NCBI RefSeq assembly: GCF_023091745.1
Contig: NC_068926.1
Location: 43,238,001-43,302,000 of the forward strand
Reading direction: 5' to 3'
DNA from: Budorcas taxicolor
Taxonomy: Eukaryota > Chordata > Mammalia > Artiodactyla > Bovidae
DNA length: 64,000 nucleotides
Shown here: positions 12,606 through 23,974 of the stretch, piece after piece
How positions within the stretch are numbered: the stretch's first letter is position 1
How the letters are laid out: each line of letters begins with the position of its first letter
Notes under the pieces: generated by a model
What the model saw: the letters and a program-made list of their open reading frames with translations, nothing else
Database searches by the model: none
Told to the model about the DNA's origin: nothing
Made by a program: the position numbers and the translations under genes

Positions 12606-13305
12606 TTTCCCTTCCACTACACACAGGAGGCTGACTGTAAAAAAGAGCAAATGAACCCAGGACGTGACGAGAGATGGAGAAAGGGAGAAAAGAGAGATGT
12701 CGATTCTTTGAACATTTCTCTCGCCTGTGGGAGCTAATCCAAGGATCAATCCTACTCAAACCTAGGAGGCAATAAAGCCCCTTCTTGTTAAGGAATTGCA
12801 ACCTGAACATGTGTGAATAGCACAGTCCATGAGTATCTTGTTTCACACATGATATACTGTAGCTTCCTAAGAAAATGTAGTAGATTTGCTAATCTGAAAG
12901 CAATCTTAGCATTGTACTTTATGAATTATATTGTTTTATTTGATCTATGAGAAATAATTTTAAAACAAAACCTGTTCTTTTTCCTAGTTTATACTAAATA
13001 TAAGCTTTAAATAAAATATTTTTCCAATGAAATTCTTACCTCTTTTCTCCTGGATTACTACTTATATATTATTATCAAAATAGCTTTGTCTTTTTTTACA
13101 TACATTTGCTGAATTGGAACTTACATTTATAAAAGTGCACAAACTGTAAGCTGCAGTTGGCAAAGTGGACATGCCTACAAGTTTACCGTTTCATACAGTG
13201 AGCACAGCCATGCATTCAGTACTCACAGCTCAAAAACCTCAAAATCTCCCTTCATACAGATAACAAAATCACTAACCTTAAGCCCCCAGGAGTACTATTA
13301 TCCTG
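12606..13305. other. No feature recognised
   Basis: Mixed sequence, AT-rich to the right. The minus-strand frame at 12505-12846 overlaps the MIR and has no recognisable product. Confidence 0.4.
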
Positions 13306-13632
13306 ACATCAGATATGGGCTTCCCTCATAGCTCAGTTGGTAAAGAATTCGCCAGCAATGCAGGAGACCAAAGTTCAGTTCCTGGGTCAGGAAGATCCGC
13401 TGGAGAAGGGATAGGTGACCCACTCCAGTACTCTTGGGCTTCCCTTGTGGCTCATCTGGTAAATAATCCAGGAGACCTGAGTCTGATCCCTGGGTTGGGA
13501 AGATCCCCTGGAGATGGGAAAGGCTACCTACTCCAGTATTCTGGCTTGGAGAATTCCATGAACTGTATAGTCCATGGGGTCACAAAGAGTTGGACATGAC
13601 TGAGCGACTAAAACACAACTAACATCAGACAT
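13306..13632 (+). mobile_element. Bov-tA SINE with duplicated tRNA-like head
   Basis: A tRNA-derived head ('gcttccctcatagctcag') is followed by an A-unit fragment and then a second head ('gcttcccttgtggctca') beginning near 13438. After that comes the full unit and the tail 'gttggacatgactgagcg'. The insertion (13317-13621) is bounded by an 11-bp TSD with one mismatch, acatcagaYat, at 13306-13316 and 13622-13632. The 94-codon open frame across it is a by-product of SINE sequence and not a gene. Confidence 0.85.
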
Positions 13633-13639
13633 TAGTACC

Positions 13640-13939
13640 TTTCTGTTGACTGTGTTTAAATTCCTTGTAATAAGAATCATATGGTATACAGTTTTTGCAT
13701 CTGGCTTCTTTTACTCAACATGCTGCTGTGTATAATTGTACTTTGTGAATTACACTCTCAAATGTTCCATTGTTTAAATACATTGTAATTTATTTATTTA
13801 TTCAACCAGTGGTGGACATTTGATTCCACTTTGGAGCTATTGTGAATAGTGCTGCTCTGTGCATTATGTACATGTGTTTCAGGAACATATTCATGCTTCT
13901 TTGCTAGTAGTATGCCTAGGAACAATGTGGCCAGGGTAC
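13640..13939 (-). mobile_element. Ancient L1 fragment (left part), split by BovB
   Basis: On the plus strand the motifs 'catctggcttcttttactca', 'ggtggacatttgattccac' and 'tattgtgaatagtgctgct' follow the antisense of old L1 ORF2/3' UTR sequence. The match resumes weakly after the BovB insertion at 16289-16335. Confidence 0.65.
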
Positions 13940-14605
13940 AGTTAGACACTTCAGTTCGGTTCAGTTCAGTTCAGTTCAGTTCAATTGCTCAGTCATGTCC
14001 GACTCTTTGCGACCCCATGGACTGCAGCACACCGGGCCTCCCTGTTCATCACCAACTTCTGGAGTTTACTCAAGCTCACATCCATTGAGTCAGTGATCCT
14101 CTGTTGTTGTCCCATTTTCCCCCTGCCTTCAATCTTTCCCAGCATCAGGGTCTTTTCAAATGAGTCAATTCTCTGCATCAGGTGGCAAAACTACTGGAGT
14201 TTCAGCTTCAGCATCAGTCCTTCCAATGAATATTCAGCACTGATTATCGTTAGGATGGACTGGTTGGATCTACTTGCACCCCAAGGGACTCTCAAGAGTC
14301 TTCTTCAGTGGCACAGTTCAAAAGGATCAATTTTTTGGTGCTCACCTTTCTTTATAGTCCAACTCTCACATCCATACATGACTACTGGAAAACCATAGCC
14401 TTAACGACATGAACCTTTGTTGGCAAAACAATGTCTCTGCTTTTTAATATGCTGTCTAGGTTAGTCATAGCTTTTCTCCCAAGGAGCAAGTGTCTTTTAA
14501 TTTCATGGCTGCAGTCACCATCTGCAGTGATTTTGGAGCCCCCAAATGCCATGATCTTAGTTTTCTGAATGTTGAATTCTAAGCCAACTTTTTCACTATC
14601 CTCTT

Positions 14606-14908
14606 TTACTTCATCAAGAGGCTCTTTAGTTCTTCACTTTCTGCCATAAGGGTGATGTCATCTGCATATCTGAGGTTATTGATATTTCTCCTGGCAATCT
14701 TGAGTCCAGCTTGTGCATCATCCAGCCCAGCGTTTCTGATGATGTACTCTGCATTTAAGTTAAATAAGCAAGATGGCAATATGCAGTCCTGACATACTCC
14801 TTTCCCTATTTGGAACCAGTCTGCTATTCTATGTCCAGTTATAATTGTTGCTTCCTGACCTGCATACACATTTCTCAAGAGGCAAGTCAGGTGGTCTGGT
14901 ATTCTCAT
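14606..14908 (-). pseudogene. BovB reverse transcriptase catalytic region (YADD), fragment
   Basis: This piece encodes GVCQDCILPSCLFNLNAEYI (a variant of the GVRQGC...SP.LFNLY block) and then NNLRYADDITLMAESEE. The YADD catalytic motif is intact. The neighbouring pieces are in other frames, so no functional enzyme can be made. Confidence 0.9.
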
Positions 14909-15021
14909 CTCTTTAAGAATTTTCCACAGTTTTTGTGATACACAAAGTTAAAGGCCTTGGCCTAGTCAATAAAACAAAAGTAGATGTTTTTCTGGAACTC
15001 TCTTGCTTTTTTGATGATCCA

Positions 15022-15228
15022 TTAGGTGTTGGCAATTTGATCTCTGTTTCCTCTGCCTTTTCTAAAACCAGCTTGAACATCTGGAATTTCATGGTTCACA
15101 TACTGTTGAAGCCTAACTTGGAGAATATTCAGCACTACTTTGCTAGCATGTGAGATGAGTGCAATTATGTGGTAGTTCGAGCATTCTTTGGCATTGTCTT
15201 TCTTTGAGATTGGAATGAAAACTGACAT
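15022..15228 (-). pseudogene. BovB reverse transcriptase, N-terminal fingers region, fragment
   Basis: This open piece encodes FIPISKKDNAKECSNYHII followed by ALISHASKVVLNILQVRLQQ and QAGFRKGRGNRDQIANT. These match the early reverse transcriptase blocks of RTE elements, including the R-x-I/A-L-I-S segment and the QAGFRKGR block. It is in a different frame from the linker and from the catalytic-motif piece of the same copy. Confidence 0.85.
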
Positions 15229-15422
15229 TTTGCAGTCCTGTGGCCACTGCTGAGTTTTCTAAATTTGCTGGCATATTTAGTGCAGCACTTTAACACCATC
15301 ATCTTCTAGGATTTGAAATAGCTTAGCTGGAATTCCATCACTTCCACTAGCTTGGTTCATAGTGGTGCTTCCTAAGACCCACTTGACTTCACATTCCAGG
15401 ATGTCTGGCTCTAGGTGAGTGA

Positions 15423-15842
15423 TCACACCATTATGATTATCTGGGTCATGAAGATCTTTTTGTAGAGTTCTTTTGTGTATTCTTGCCGCCTCTTAATATC
15501 ATCTGCTTCTGTTAGGTCCATACCATTTCCGTCTTTTATCGAGCCTATCTTTGCATGAAATGTTCCCTTGGCATCTCTAATTTTCTTGAAGAGATCTCTA
15601 GTCTTTCCCATTCTGTTGTTTTCCTCTATTTCTTTGCACTGATCACTGAGGAAGGCTTTCTTATCTCTCCTTGCTATTCTTTGGAATTCTGCGTTCAAAT
15701 GAGAATATCTTTCCTTTTCTCCTTTGCTTTTCACTTCTCTTCTTTTCACAGCTATTTGTAAGGTCTCCTCATACAGCCATTTTCTTTTTGCATATCTCTT
15801 TCTTGAGGATGGCCTTGACCCCTGTCTCCTATACAATGTCAC
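15423..15842 (-). pseudogene. BovB ORF2 linker region (endonuclease to reverse transcriptase), degenerate
   Basis: A 139-codon open piece of the 13952-16276 BovB. It encodes the very basic region between the endonuclease and the reverse transcriptase, with KRREVKSKGEKERYSHLNAE and RDKKAFLSDQCKEIEENNR recognisable. The same region appears on the plus strand in the BovB copy at 49011-49217. Neighbouring reverse transcriptase pieces of this copy lie in other frames, so at least two frameshifts break the protein. The start Met is arbitrary and the native protein would read through. Confidence 0.85.
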
Positions 15843-16335
15843 GAACCTCTGTCCATAGTTCTTCAGCCACTGTATCTATCACATCTAATCCCTTGAATCT
15901 ATGTCTCACTTACAGTGCATAATTGTAAGGGATTTGATTTAGGTCTTACCTGAATGGTCTAGTGGTTTTCCTTACTTTCTTCAATTTAAGTCTGAATTTG
16001 CCAAAACGGAGTTCTTGATCTGAGCCACAGTCTGCTGCCAGTCTTGTTTCTGCCGACTGTATAAAGCTGCTCCATCTTTGGTTGCAAAGAATATAATCAA
16101 TTTGATTTCAGTGTTGACCATCTGGTGATGTCCATGTGTAGAGTCTTCTCTTCTCTTGTTGGGAGGGGATGTTTGCTATGACCAATGCATTCTCTTGGCA
16201 AAATTCTGTTTGGCTTTGCCCTGGTTCATCCTGTACTCCAAGGCCAAGCTTACCTGTTACTCCAGGTACTCTAGATAGTTAGACACTTAGAGACTTAAAC
16301 AGATACTGTTAGCTTCCAACATTATTAGCGCTAAT

Positions 16336-17546
16336 ATACATTCAAAACATGATAAAATATGTATAAAATTTAATAATCCTCAAACTATTTCCATCTAATA
16401 AATTGTTTGATGTTACCTACTTTTCTATTTTATGAGAACTATAACTCTTACCCAAGTATGATAGCAAGCTAGGTAGCTTAATCATAAACTTTTATATTAA
16501 AACTTCAAATAACAGTGTATAAACATAGAAATCTGTTGCTTTCTCATTATCCTTAAGGGCTTCTTACTAACATTTTACTGAGGATCAAATAATATAGTAG
16601 ATGTGAATGAAACCTCTTAGGTTCTTATGTATACTTGTTTCACACAGTTCATCTTGTTCTATAGTCTTGTGAAACTAAATATACAAGGTGTCTACCCCTC
16701 ACCCCTTTCCATGTACTCAATATACCCTAGTGGGATAGGAAAAGGCGAAAATTGAAACCAAATGTTAATTTCTGGTCCATAGCAATTCTGAAATCCAGCT
16801 TGATAACGGGTGGAAGTTTCCTTGTTCGGTTCCTAGAGTCAGGGAGTAATTCTAATTGGTTGTCTGCATCTTCCTCTGGGCTCTTGGTCTTGCCTTCTCA
16901 TTCTTTTTTCATGAAAGGTGACATTCGTTTTCAGCTGAGTAAGTGTCTCATTCTGTGTACTACTAGTGGAGTTGTTTAGCCAGAGCGAAATCCAACAGTC
17001 TCTTCTCACTCTGGTTTGCCATTCTATGACCCTCCCGTGAATGTCATTAGAGTCACTCCACTAAGCAAAAACAACCATAAACCTCTCAGACATAAGCTCT
17101 TATGCTTCACCTAAAAACTCTTGTGTGTGACTGACTACTCCTCTGAGGCACTACCATTGATCTTTCTGAAGGTTGACCCAAGATGTGATAGTAACACTCA
17201 GATACATCTGCAGACCATGCCATTTTAGCAATGTCATAGAGTTTATCTTTCTCAGAGTTAAGCATCATTTGTCAGTTGGAGAGGCTAAGAACTTTCAAAA
17301 CCATTAAATTCTGGCTCCTCTCAATGTCTTGCTCTCCTTTTTATTTTGCTCTCATGTTGCATTTTAGTAGGAAAGAAAGAGAGGAGGCAGGAGAAGTGAG
17401 GCAGCATTAAGTAAGTTGGTTGGAAATCTTCCTAGCTATTATGGTCCCTTAGACACTTTTTCTACATTGCCAGTTCCTACAGGTGATAGAGTGGCTAAGC
17501 TTTCTGCTTTTCTGTATTAAGGATTCTTTCCAATAACATATTGTTC
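16336..17546. other. Unassigned sequence
   Basis: Nothing convincing is recognised. The part from about 17000 to 17530 has the mixed composition of an old interspersed repeat, but I cannot name the family. The plus-strand frame at 16752-16979 has no recognisable product. Confidence 0.35.
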
Positions 17547-17623
17547 ATTTTATTAATTTAAATGTATTTATTTTAATTAGAAGCTAATTACTTTACAATA
17601 TTGTATTGGTTCTGCCACACATC

Positions 17624-17811
17624 AACATGAATCCACCTTGCTTATACTTTCCTTTGTTGTGCAGAAGCTTTTAAGTATAATTAGGTCCCCTTTGTTTATT
17701 TTTGCTTTTATTTCCAATAGTATACCTGTGGTGGATTCATGTTGATGTATGGCAAAACCAATACAATATTGTAAAGTAATTAACCTCCAATTAAAATAAA
17801 TAAATAAATAA

Positions 17812-17864
<53 letters not shown>

Positions 17865-17873
17865 GAATCCGCC
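17624..17873 (+). mobile_element. Twin-primed L1_BT insertion within an L1
   Basis: The insert (17638-17859) has two parts in opposite orientation. At 17638-17722 there is antisense L1 ORF2 sequence, homologous to 18880-18950. At 17726-17815 there is a sense L1_BT 3' end with an AAAT tail, followed by (TA)n. The host L1 is duplicated at the borders: aacatgaatccacc at 17624-17637 and aacatgaatccgcc at 17860-17873 (one mismatch). Inverted 5' part, sense 3' part and TSD together are the classical twin-priming product. Confidence 0.85.
17816..17857. repeat. (TA)n microsatellite in an L1 tail
   Basis: An uninterrupted TA dinucleotide run of about 21 units directly follows an AAAT array. It marks the 3' tail of the plus-strand L1. 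Confidence 0.95.
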
Positions 17874-18214
17874 ATGGGCGTACACGTGTTTCCTATCCTG
17901 AACCCGCCTCCCACCTCCCTCCCTGTACTATCCCTCAGGGTCATCCCAGTGCACCAGCCTCAAGGATCCTGTATTGAACCTGGACTGGTGATTCATTTCT
18001 TATATGATATTATACATATTTCCATGACATTCCCCCAAATCATCCCACCCTCTCCCTCTCCCACAGAGTCCAAAAGACTGTTCTATACTTCTGTGTCTCT
18101 TTTGAGGGTTATCATTACCATCTTTCTAAATTCTATATATATATGTGTTAGTATACTGTATTGGTGTTTTTCTTTCTGGCTTACTTCACTCTGTATAATC
18201 GGCTCCAGTTTCAT

Positions 18215-19368
18215 CTACCTCACTAGAACTGATTCAAATGTATACTTTTTAATGGCTGAGTAATACTCCATTGTGTATATGTACCACAGCTTTCTTATCC
18301 ATTCATCTGCTGATGGACATCTAGGTTGCTTCCATGTCCTGGCTGTTATAAACAGTGCTGTGATGAACATTGGGGTACACGCATCTCTTTCAATTCTGGT
18401 TTCCTCGATGTGTATGCTCAGTGGTGGGATTGCTGGGTCATAAGGCAGTTCTGTTTCCAGTTTTTTAAGGAATCTCCACATTGTTCTCCATAGTGGCTGT
18501 ACTAGTTTGCATTCCCATCAACAGTGTAAGAGGGTTCCCTTTTCTCCACACTCTCTCCAGCATTTATTGCTTGTAGACTTTTGGATTGCAGCCATTCTGA
18601 CTGGCATGAAATGGTACCTCATTGTGGTTTTGATTTGCATTTCTCTGATAATGAGTGATGTTGAGCATCTTTTCATATGTTTGTTAGCCATCTGCATGTC
18701 TTCTTTGGAGAAATGTCTGTTTAGTTCTTTGGCCCATTTTTTGATTCAGTTGTTTATTTTTTTGGAATTGAGCTGGAGGAGTTGCTTGTATATTTTTGAG
18801 ATTAGTCGTTTGTCAGTTGCTTCATTTGCTATTATTTTCTCCCATTCTGAAGGCTGTCTTTTCACCTTACTTAGAGTTTCCTTTGTTGTGCAGAAGCTTT
18901 TAATTTTAATTAGGTCTTGTTTGCTTATTTTTACTTTTATTTCCAATATTCTGGGAGGTGGGTCATAGAGGATCCTGCTGTGATTTATGTCAGAGAGCGT
19001 TTTGCCTATGTTCTTCTCTAAGAGTTTTATAGTTTCTGGTCTTACATTTAGATCTTTAATCCATTTTGAGTTTATTTTTGTGTATGGTTTAGAAAGTGTT
19101 CTAGTTTCATTCTTTTACAAGTGGTTGACCAGTTTTCCCAGCACCACTTGTTAAAGAGGTTGTCTTTAATCCGTTGTAGATTCTTGCCTCCTTTGTCAAA
19201 GATAAGGTGTCCATAGGTGCATGGATTTATCTCTGGGCTTTCTATTTTGTTCCATTGATCTATATTTCTGTCTTTGTGCCAGTACCATACTGTCTTGATG
19301 ACTGTGGCTTTGTAGTAGAGCCTGAAGTCAGGCAGGTTGATTCCTCCAGTTCCATTCTTTTTTCTCAA
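18215..19368 (-). pseudogene. L1 ORF2 C-terminal fragment, frameshifted
   Basis: From right to left the open pieces encode typical L1 ORF2 C-terminal sequence. One contains IKTVWYWHKDRNIDQWNKIE and LFNKWCWENW (19368-19072). A basic stretch follows at 18946-18746. The last is WRFLKKLETELPYDPAIPPL with WYIYTMEYYSAIKK (18481-18215). The first piece is in a different frame from the other two, so there is at least one frameshift plus stops. No endonuclease or reverse transcriptase catalytic region is present. Confidence 0.9.
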
Positions 19369-19490
19369 GATTGCTTTGGCTATTGGAGGTTTTTTGTATT
19401 TCCATACAAACTGTGAAATTATTTGTTCTAGCTCTGTGAAAAATACTGTTGGTAGCTTGATAAGGATTGCATTGAATCTATAGATTTTTT

Positions 19491-20349
19491 AAAAATTTTA
19501 TTTGAGCTATAATTAGCCATGTCCTCAAAGTCCAGATTTAAACTTCTCTTTGAGTGTAATTTAGGCTTTTTCTAATTAGTTTCACAAAATCATTATTGCT
19601 TATAATTTTGCAATTTCTGTAGATCAGAATCTGATCACAGGTTGGTTGGCCTCCTCTGATGCAAGGTCCCTCATAAAGCCAGACAGGGTTGCAGTCATCT
19701 CAAGGATCAACTTGGATAGGAACCAACTACCCACATGGCTGGAAAGAAAAAAGGAAGATGATGAGGTCAAAATCCCTTGAGAATGTTCAAATAACAGACA
19801 TTCTGGCAAACACACTAATACCATATTCTGACAAAGAGTCCTACTCTGTGGGTTGCTTTAGTGGATAGGCCCAGTCTGTTTAGGTTTGCATAAAATAATG
19901 AAGCCTGAATCTATGAATGCATATGTATAGCTCCTAGGCAAATGTCACATAGGCTACAGAACTATCAGAGTATGAAATATAAATGTTTTAAAATTGTAAC
20001 TACTCTGTTTTTAACAAGCATACATTGATTAGAGCATCACGTGTTAGTCTGTACCAGAGACGGCTGTAATAGGGAATAAGGAAAGTTCGGGAAACAGCAC
20101 TGCTATCTTCCTGCTTCTCTTGTGCATCATGATTATTTGTACTCTTTTCTAAATAATTACTAAGATCTTTGCTGTTTTTAAATGGTTATTTGATAATCCA
20201 ATTCATGTCAGAAACAATCTAAAGAAAAATAAAACATGTATAAAGATGTAATGAATTAAAATCACCCAGTAATAATCTAATTAGAGGTGTTCTTGGGAAC
20301 AAGATATTAAAGCTACTTTTCAACTTTTTGGATGGATGTTTTCAATGTG
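19491..20349. other. Mostly unassigned; possible MaLR LTR remnant at about 19640-19760 (-)
   Basis: The plus-strand stretch 'gttgcagtcatctcaaggat' with 'cccacatggctgg' near 19688-19742 resembles the antisense of a MaLR LTR interior. The match is short. Nothing else is recognised. Confidence 0.35.
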
Positions 20350-20479
20350 TGTATGTGTGTTCTTTTTTTAAATTTAAATTTATTTATTTTAATTGGAAGC
20401 TAATTACTTTACAATACTGTATTGGTTCTGCCACACATCAACATGAATCCGCCATGGGCGTACATGTATGTGTGTTCTT
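20350..20479 (-). mobile_element. 100-bp L1_BT 3'-end insertion with 15-bp TSD
   Basis: Only the last 100 bp or so of an L1_BT element (20365-20464, T-rich tail on the left) are present. It is bounded by a perfect 15-bp duplication, tgtatgtgtgttctt, at 20350-20364 and 20465-20479. The right border reads ttctt|aaaa, close to the L1 endonuclease preference for this orientation. Confidence 0.92.
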
Positions 20480-21202
20480 AAAAAATATGTAAAGAGTATT
20501 TGATACAGAAAACTTAGAAATTTCTGGTTTTTGCATTTAAAGGCAAGTCAAAAATTGAGATAAAATGTTTTGTATACAAAGGCAATCCTTAAAACGTATG
20601 AACTTTTAAAATGATAATGTCCCAGATAGAAAATTGAAAGAGGAAAAAAAAGAAACAGCAAATGCGGTCAAAACCTGAAATGGAAAAAATAAAAGGAAAA
20701 ACAATAGATCAAAAGACAAGTCTAAGTAATATACTAAAAATATATACTATTTTTACTTATCAAAATATCAAAGACTTTTTCCCACCAGATAATGTCCAGT
20801 ATTTTCTGGGATAAAAGTGAGTGCATTTTATATCTATAGGGAAATTTTTTGTTATAAACTTTTAAAATACTTCTATGTCTTGAACAGATATTTTCAATTC
20901 TGTGGATTGAGAATGATATTCTGAAATGTAGACAGATACATGTAGAAAAATGTTTTTAACAATACATAATATAAAATATAATGGTCCATAAATAAGAGAA
21001 TGTTTTCATAAATCATTACACAGTTGTGGAGTCCAAAGGATCTAATAATTTATAATTATATTATATTTAATTATTATAAATTATTATAACCATAATAATT
21101 ACTATTTACTAATGATAGCTAATAGTCTTGTGTGTTTCTTAAGTGTCAGATGCTATTTCCATACACATATTGATGTAATTGTGTGTATGTATAAGAAGCC
21201 AT
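20480..21202. other. AT-rich sequence
   Basis: No gene or repeat family is recognised. Positions about 21040-21110 are almost pure A and T with short self-complementary pieces. Confidence 0.5.
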
Positions 21203-21584
21203 ACGCTGAAGAATTGATGTTTTCGAACTGTGGTGTTGGAGAAGATTCTTGAGAGTCTGTTGGACTGCAAGGAGATCCAACCAGTCCATTCTGAAGGAGA
21301 TCAGCCCTGGGATTTCTTTGGAAGGAATGATGCTAAAGGTGAAACTCCAGTACTCTGGCCACCTCATCTGAAGAGTTGACTCATTGGAAAAGGCTCTGAT
21401 GCTGGGAGGGATTGGGGGCAGGAGGAGAAGGGGACGACAGAGGGTGAGATGGCTGGATGGCATCACGGACTCAATGGACGCGAGTCTGAGTGAATTCCAG
21501 GAGATGGTGATGGACAGGGAGGCCTGGCGTGCTGCGATTCATGGGGTCGCAAAGAGTTGGACATGACTGAGCGACTGAACTGAG
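21203..21584 (+). mobile_element. BovB LINE 3' end
   Basis: The C-terminal coding region and 3' end of BovB. The open frame 21384-21566 encodes the arginine-rich RRRRGRQRVRWLDGITDSMD block followed by MDREAWRAAIHGVAKSW. This is the normal end of the protein, after which comes the 'gactgagcgactgaactga' tail. The copy looks comparatively young. A possible 8-bp TSD (ataagaRg) flanks it but is too short to rely on. Confidence 0.92.
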
Positions 21585-21591
21585 TGATAAG

Positions 21592-23477
21592 AGGTCAACT
21601 GTGTAAATACTAGTTATTTCTAGGTTATTGACTATGGCCAACTTTTATCTCTTTTACATTTTTTTTGTGTTTTAAAGCTTTTCTGAGGTAATTTTTTAAA
21701 ATTTAATAATCACAAAACTAAATGGAACTAAAGTGCATTCCATCTCACAGTAATTAAGCAATTGGTTCAAGGATGTTCAATCAATATCTAGACTACATGT
21801 TTTCTATATTCTCTAATCCTTTCCTTCAAGCTGAATGTCATGAGTTTAGAAGAAAAAAATATATATGTACTTGCTATGTAAGTATTTGAAAAGCATGGAT
21901 TGTTTTTTGGAACACATCTGGACACTCCAGTAATGGTTTACTGGTAATGATAGGATGGTATTCCATGAACACAAGGATTTATCCTTCACATTGTGCCAAG
22001 GTCAGTGCTGGTGCTGTGACACAAGGCTGGATAAATGAGTGCTCCCAGGAAGAAAGAGAAGCTCATCACTCACCTTCTAAGCTACTCTCTCAGAGTTCAT
22101 TGCTCCTAGGAAGGATACAGAACAAATGTCCGTATTTATTTGGCCTCAAAAGAAAGAGAGAGATCAAACTTCATGCTCCTTACAAAACTTTCTTGCAAAA
22201 CACTCTTAAGGAAAAGCAAGCAAGCTAACAAAAAAAGCTAAGAAGTATAAACAAGAGAAAATTATCTCTGGCTAAAATTTTAAACTAAGTTCCAATACGT
22301 GCAATTGTATTATAATCAAACATCTATTTATCTTATGCCATTAACTCCAAACCTTACTCATTAAGTGAGGAACATCTTTTATCCATTTTCATTCTATACC
22401 AGTGTTAGGCAAAGACGACTTAGGTCTTACTTCAGAGAAATAAGCTGCTAAACCAATAAACCTGAAGAGATTAGGTCCTGCCGTCTGAAAGGTTAAATCT
22501 GGCCAGTTTTTAATAAAAGGGAAACCAGCCCTTCCAATTTTAGTGGCAAAGCTACCTCTGTGCGTGGTGGTTGGACTAGATGACTTTGAAAAGACTCTAA
22601 TGTTTATCCTTCTGGGAGCCTACGATTTGATGACTCTTCATCTTCCATCTAAACCCTATTTACTCCTATTTGGTTCATGATCCATTTGGGAGTATCTGCA
22701 GGACCAGGGTCTATATTGCTCAGCAGTGACAACAGTACTTTTTAAAAAATAATGAAACGATGTCCAAAACCAAGTGATCACTTAGCATTTCTTCTAATAA
22801 TGAATACATCTTCTTTAATATAAAACATTTGGTAGTTTTAAGTATGGCACAGGGTCATGTGATTACATTAGGTTTTTTAGGTCATGGTCAGAACAAAGGG
22901 GAGTTCCCCCCAAAAAATTACACTGAATTTAATTTAGAACTCAAGTACCAGAATACTACATATTGGAAATTCCATATGTATAATTAGTATTCTCCTCAGT
23001 TAAATAGCAATAGATGATTTAATTCAACATGAAGCACACTCTAGGGTAATCAGACATTGGCGTTTTAAATAATTTGTTTGTTACCATGTCTCTTCACTTG
23101 CATTTTAAGTGTTAATCATGAGAGTTTGTAAAATAAACATGGAACACTGAAGAGGGCAATTCATTTGCTGAAGCGACTTCAAAAGTGGAAAAGGAAGGAA
23201 GAATTGGGACATTCGGTTTTTTGCCTATAATTGCATTTCTCACTACAGCCTTAATTAGAGCAGTTGAATCATTTCAGCTTCTACTCATTCCTTTTCCAAC
23301 ACAATTAGTTTTTATTACCATGAGCAAACTCATTATCACTTACTTTAACTTTGTTTTAACTTTATTGATTTAATTACATGAATTTGCTGCAGTAAACATG
23401 CAGCTTTAATGCATTTAGTTTCATATTTCAATCTTGGAAAGCACTCTTAGAATATAGAGAGCTAGTTCAAATAGCTT
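21592..23477. other. Mostly unassigned unique sequence
   Basis: No gene is recognised. A short motif at about 22569-22600 ('ggttggactagatgacttt') resembles the 3' end of ancient CR1/L3-type or MIR3 elements, but too little is left to annotate. Plus-strand frames at 21947-22228 and 23185-23373 have no recognisable product. Confidence 0.4.
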
Positions 23478-23487
23478 TCATGTGAAA

Positions 23488-23962
23488 ATTCAGTTCAGTT
23501 CAGTTCGGTTCAGCGACCCCATGAACCACAGCACACCAGTTCTCCCTGTCCATCACCAACTCCTGGAGTTTACCAAAACTCATGTCCATTGAATTGATGA
23601 TGCCATTTAACCGTCTCATCCTCTGTCATCCCTTCTCTTCCTGCCCGCCATCTTTCCCAACATCAGGAACTTTTCAAATGAGTCAGCTCTTGGCATCAGG
23701 TGGCCAAAATTTTGGAGTTTCAGCTTCAACATCAGTCCTTCCAATGAAGACCCAGGACTGATTTCCTTTAGGATGGACTGGCTGGATCTCCTTGTAGTCC
23801 AAGGGACTCTCAAGAGTCTTCTCCAACATCACAGTTCAAAAACATCAATTCTGCACTCAGCTTTCTTTATAGTCCAACTCTCACATCCATACATGAAAAA
23901 CCATAGGCTTGACTAGACTGACCTTTCTTGAAAAAGTAATGTCTCTACTTTTTAATATGTTG
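23488..23962 (-). mobile_element. BovB LINE 3' part
   Basis: Begins on the left with 'cagttcagttcagttc' repeats of the BovB 3' end and runs to about 23962. The minus-strand piece 23813-23616 encodes QSILKEISPGSSLEGLMLKL and GHLMPRADSFEK. The flanks tcatgtgaaa (23478-23487) and tcatctgaaa (23963-23972) may be the TSD, with one mismatch. Confidence 0.9.
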
Positions 23963-23974
23963 TCATCTGAAATG

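Larger units (their letters stand above)
13940..16288 (-). mobile_element. BovB LINE, longest copy in the window, with TSD
   Basis: A 2325-bp BovB (13952-16276) runs right to left, flanked by a perfect 12-bp TSD, agttagacactt, at 13940-13951 and 16277-16288. The 3' end carries the typical short direct repeats of 'cagtt' at about 13953-13983. Full-length BovB is about 3.2 kb, so the 5' end, including most of the endonuclease domain, is missing. Reading right to left, it contains the end of the endonuclease region (about 16270-15900), a basic linker, the reverse transcriptase and the C-terminal region. It sits inside an older L1. Confidence 0.95.
17547..19490 (-). mobile_element. L1_BT-like LINE: ORF2 C-terminal part and 3' UTR, interrupted by another L1
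   Basis: The element runs right to left. The 5' truncation point is near 19490, ORF2 C-terminal coding DNA lies at about 19490-18215, and the 3' UTR runs from about 18215 through 17874. The last piece of 3' end (17547-17637) is displaced by an L1 inserted at 17638-17859. The 3' end carries the ruminant L1 signature, antisense 'aaccaatacaatattgtaaag' and a pyrimidine-rich block near 17900-17940. Confidence 0.9.

Noticed and set aside
13315..13599. 94-codon open frame on the plus strand
   Set aside because: It lies entirely within a Bov-tA SINE bounded by a TSD; the frame is a product of SINE sequence, repeated in similar form at other SINE copies.
18507..18968. 153-codon plus-strand frame with several hydrophobic, membrane-like stretches
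   Set aside because: Antisense of L1 ORF2. Lys/Asn-rich ORF2 codons read backwards give Phe/Leu-rich peptides, so the apparent membrane segments are artefacts.
21190..21592. Possible 8-bp TSD (ataagaRg) around the BovB at 21203-21584
   Set aside because: Too short and with a mismatch, so not distinguishable from chance.
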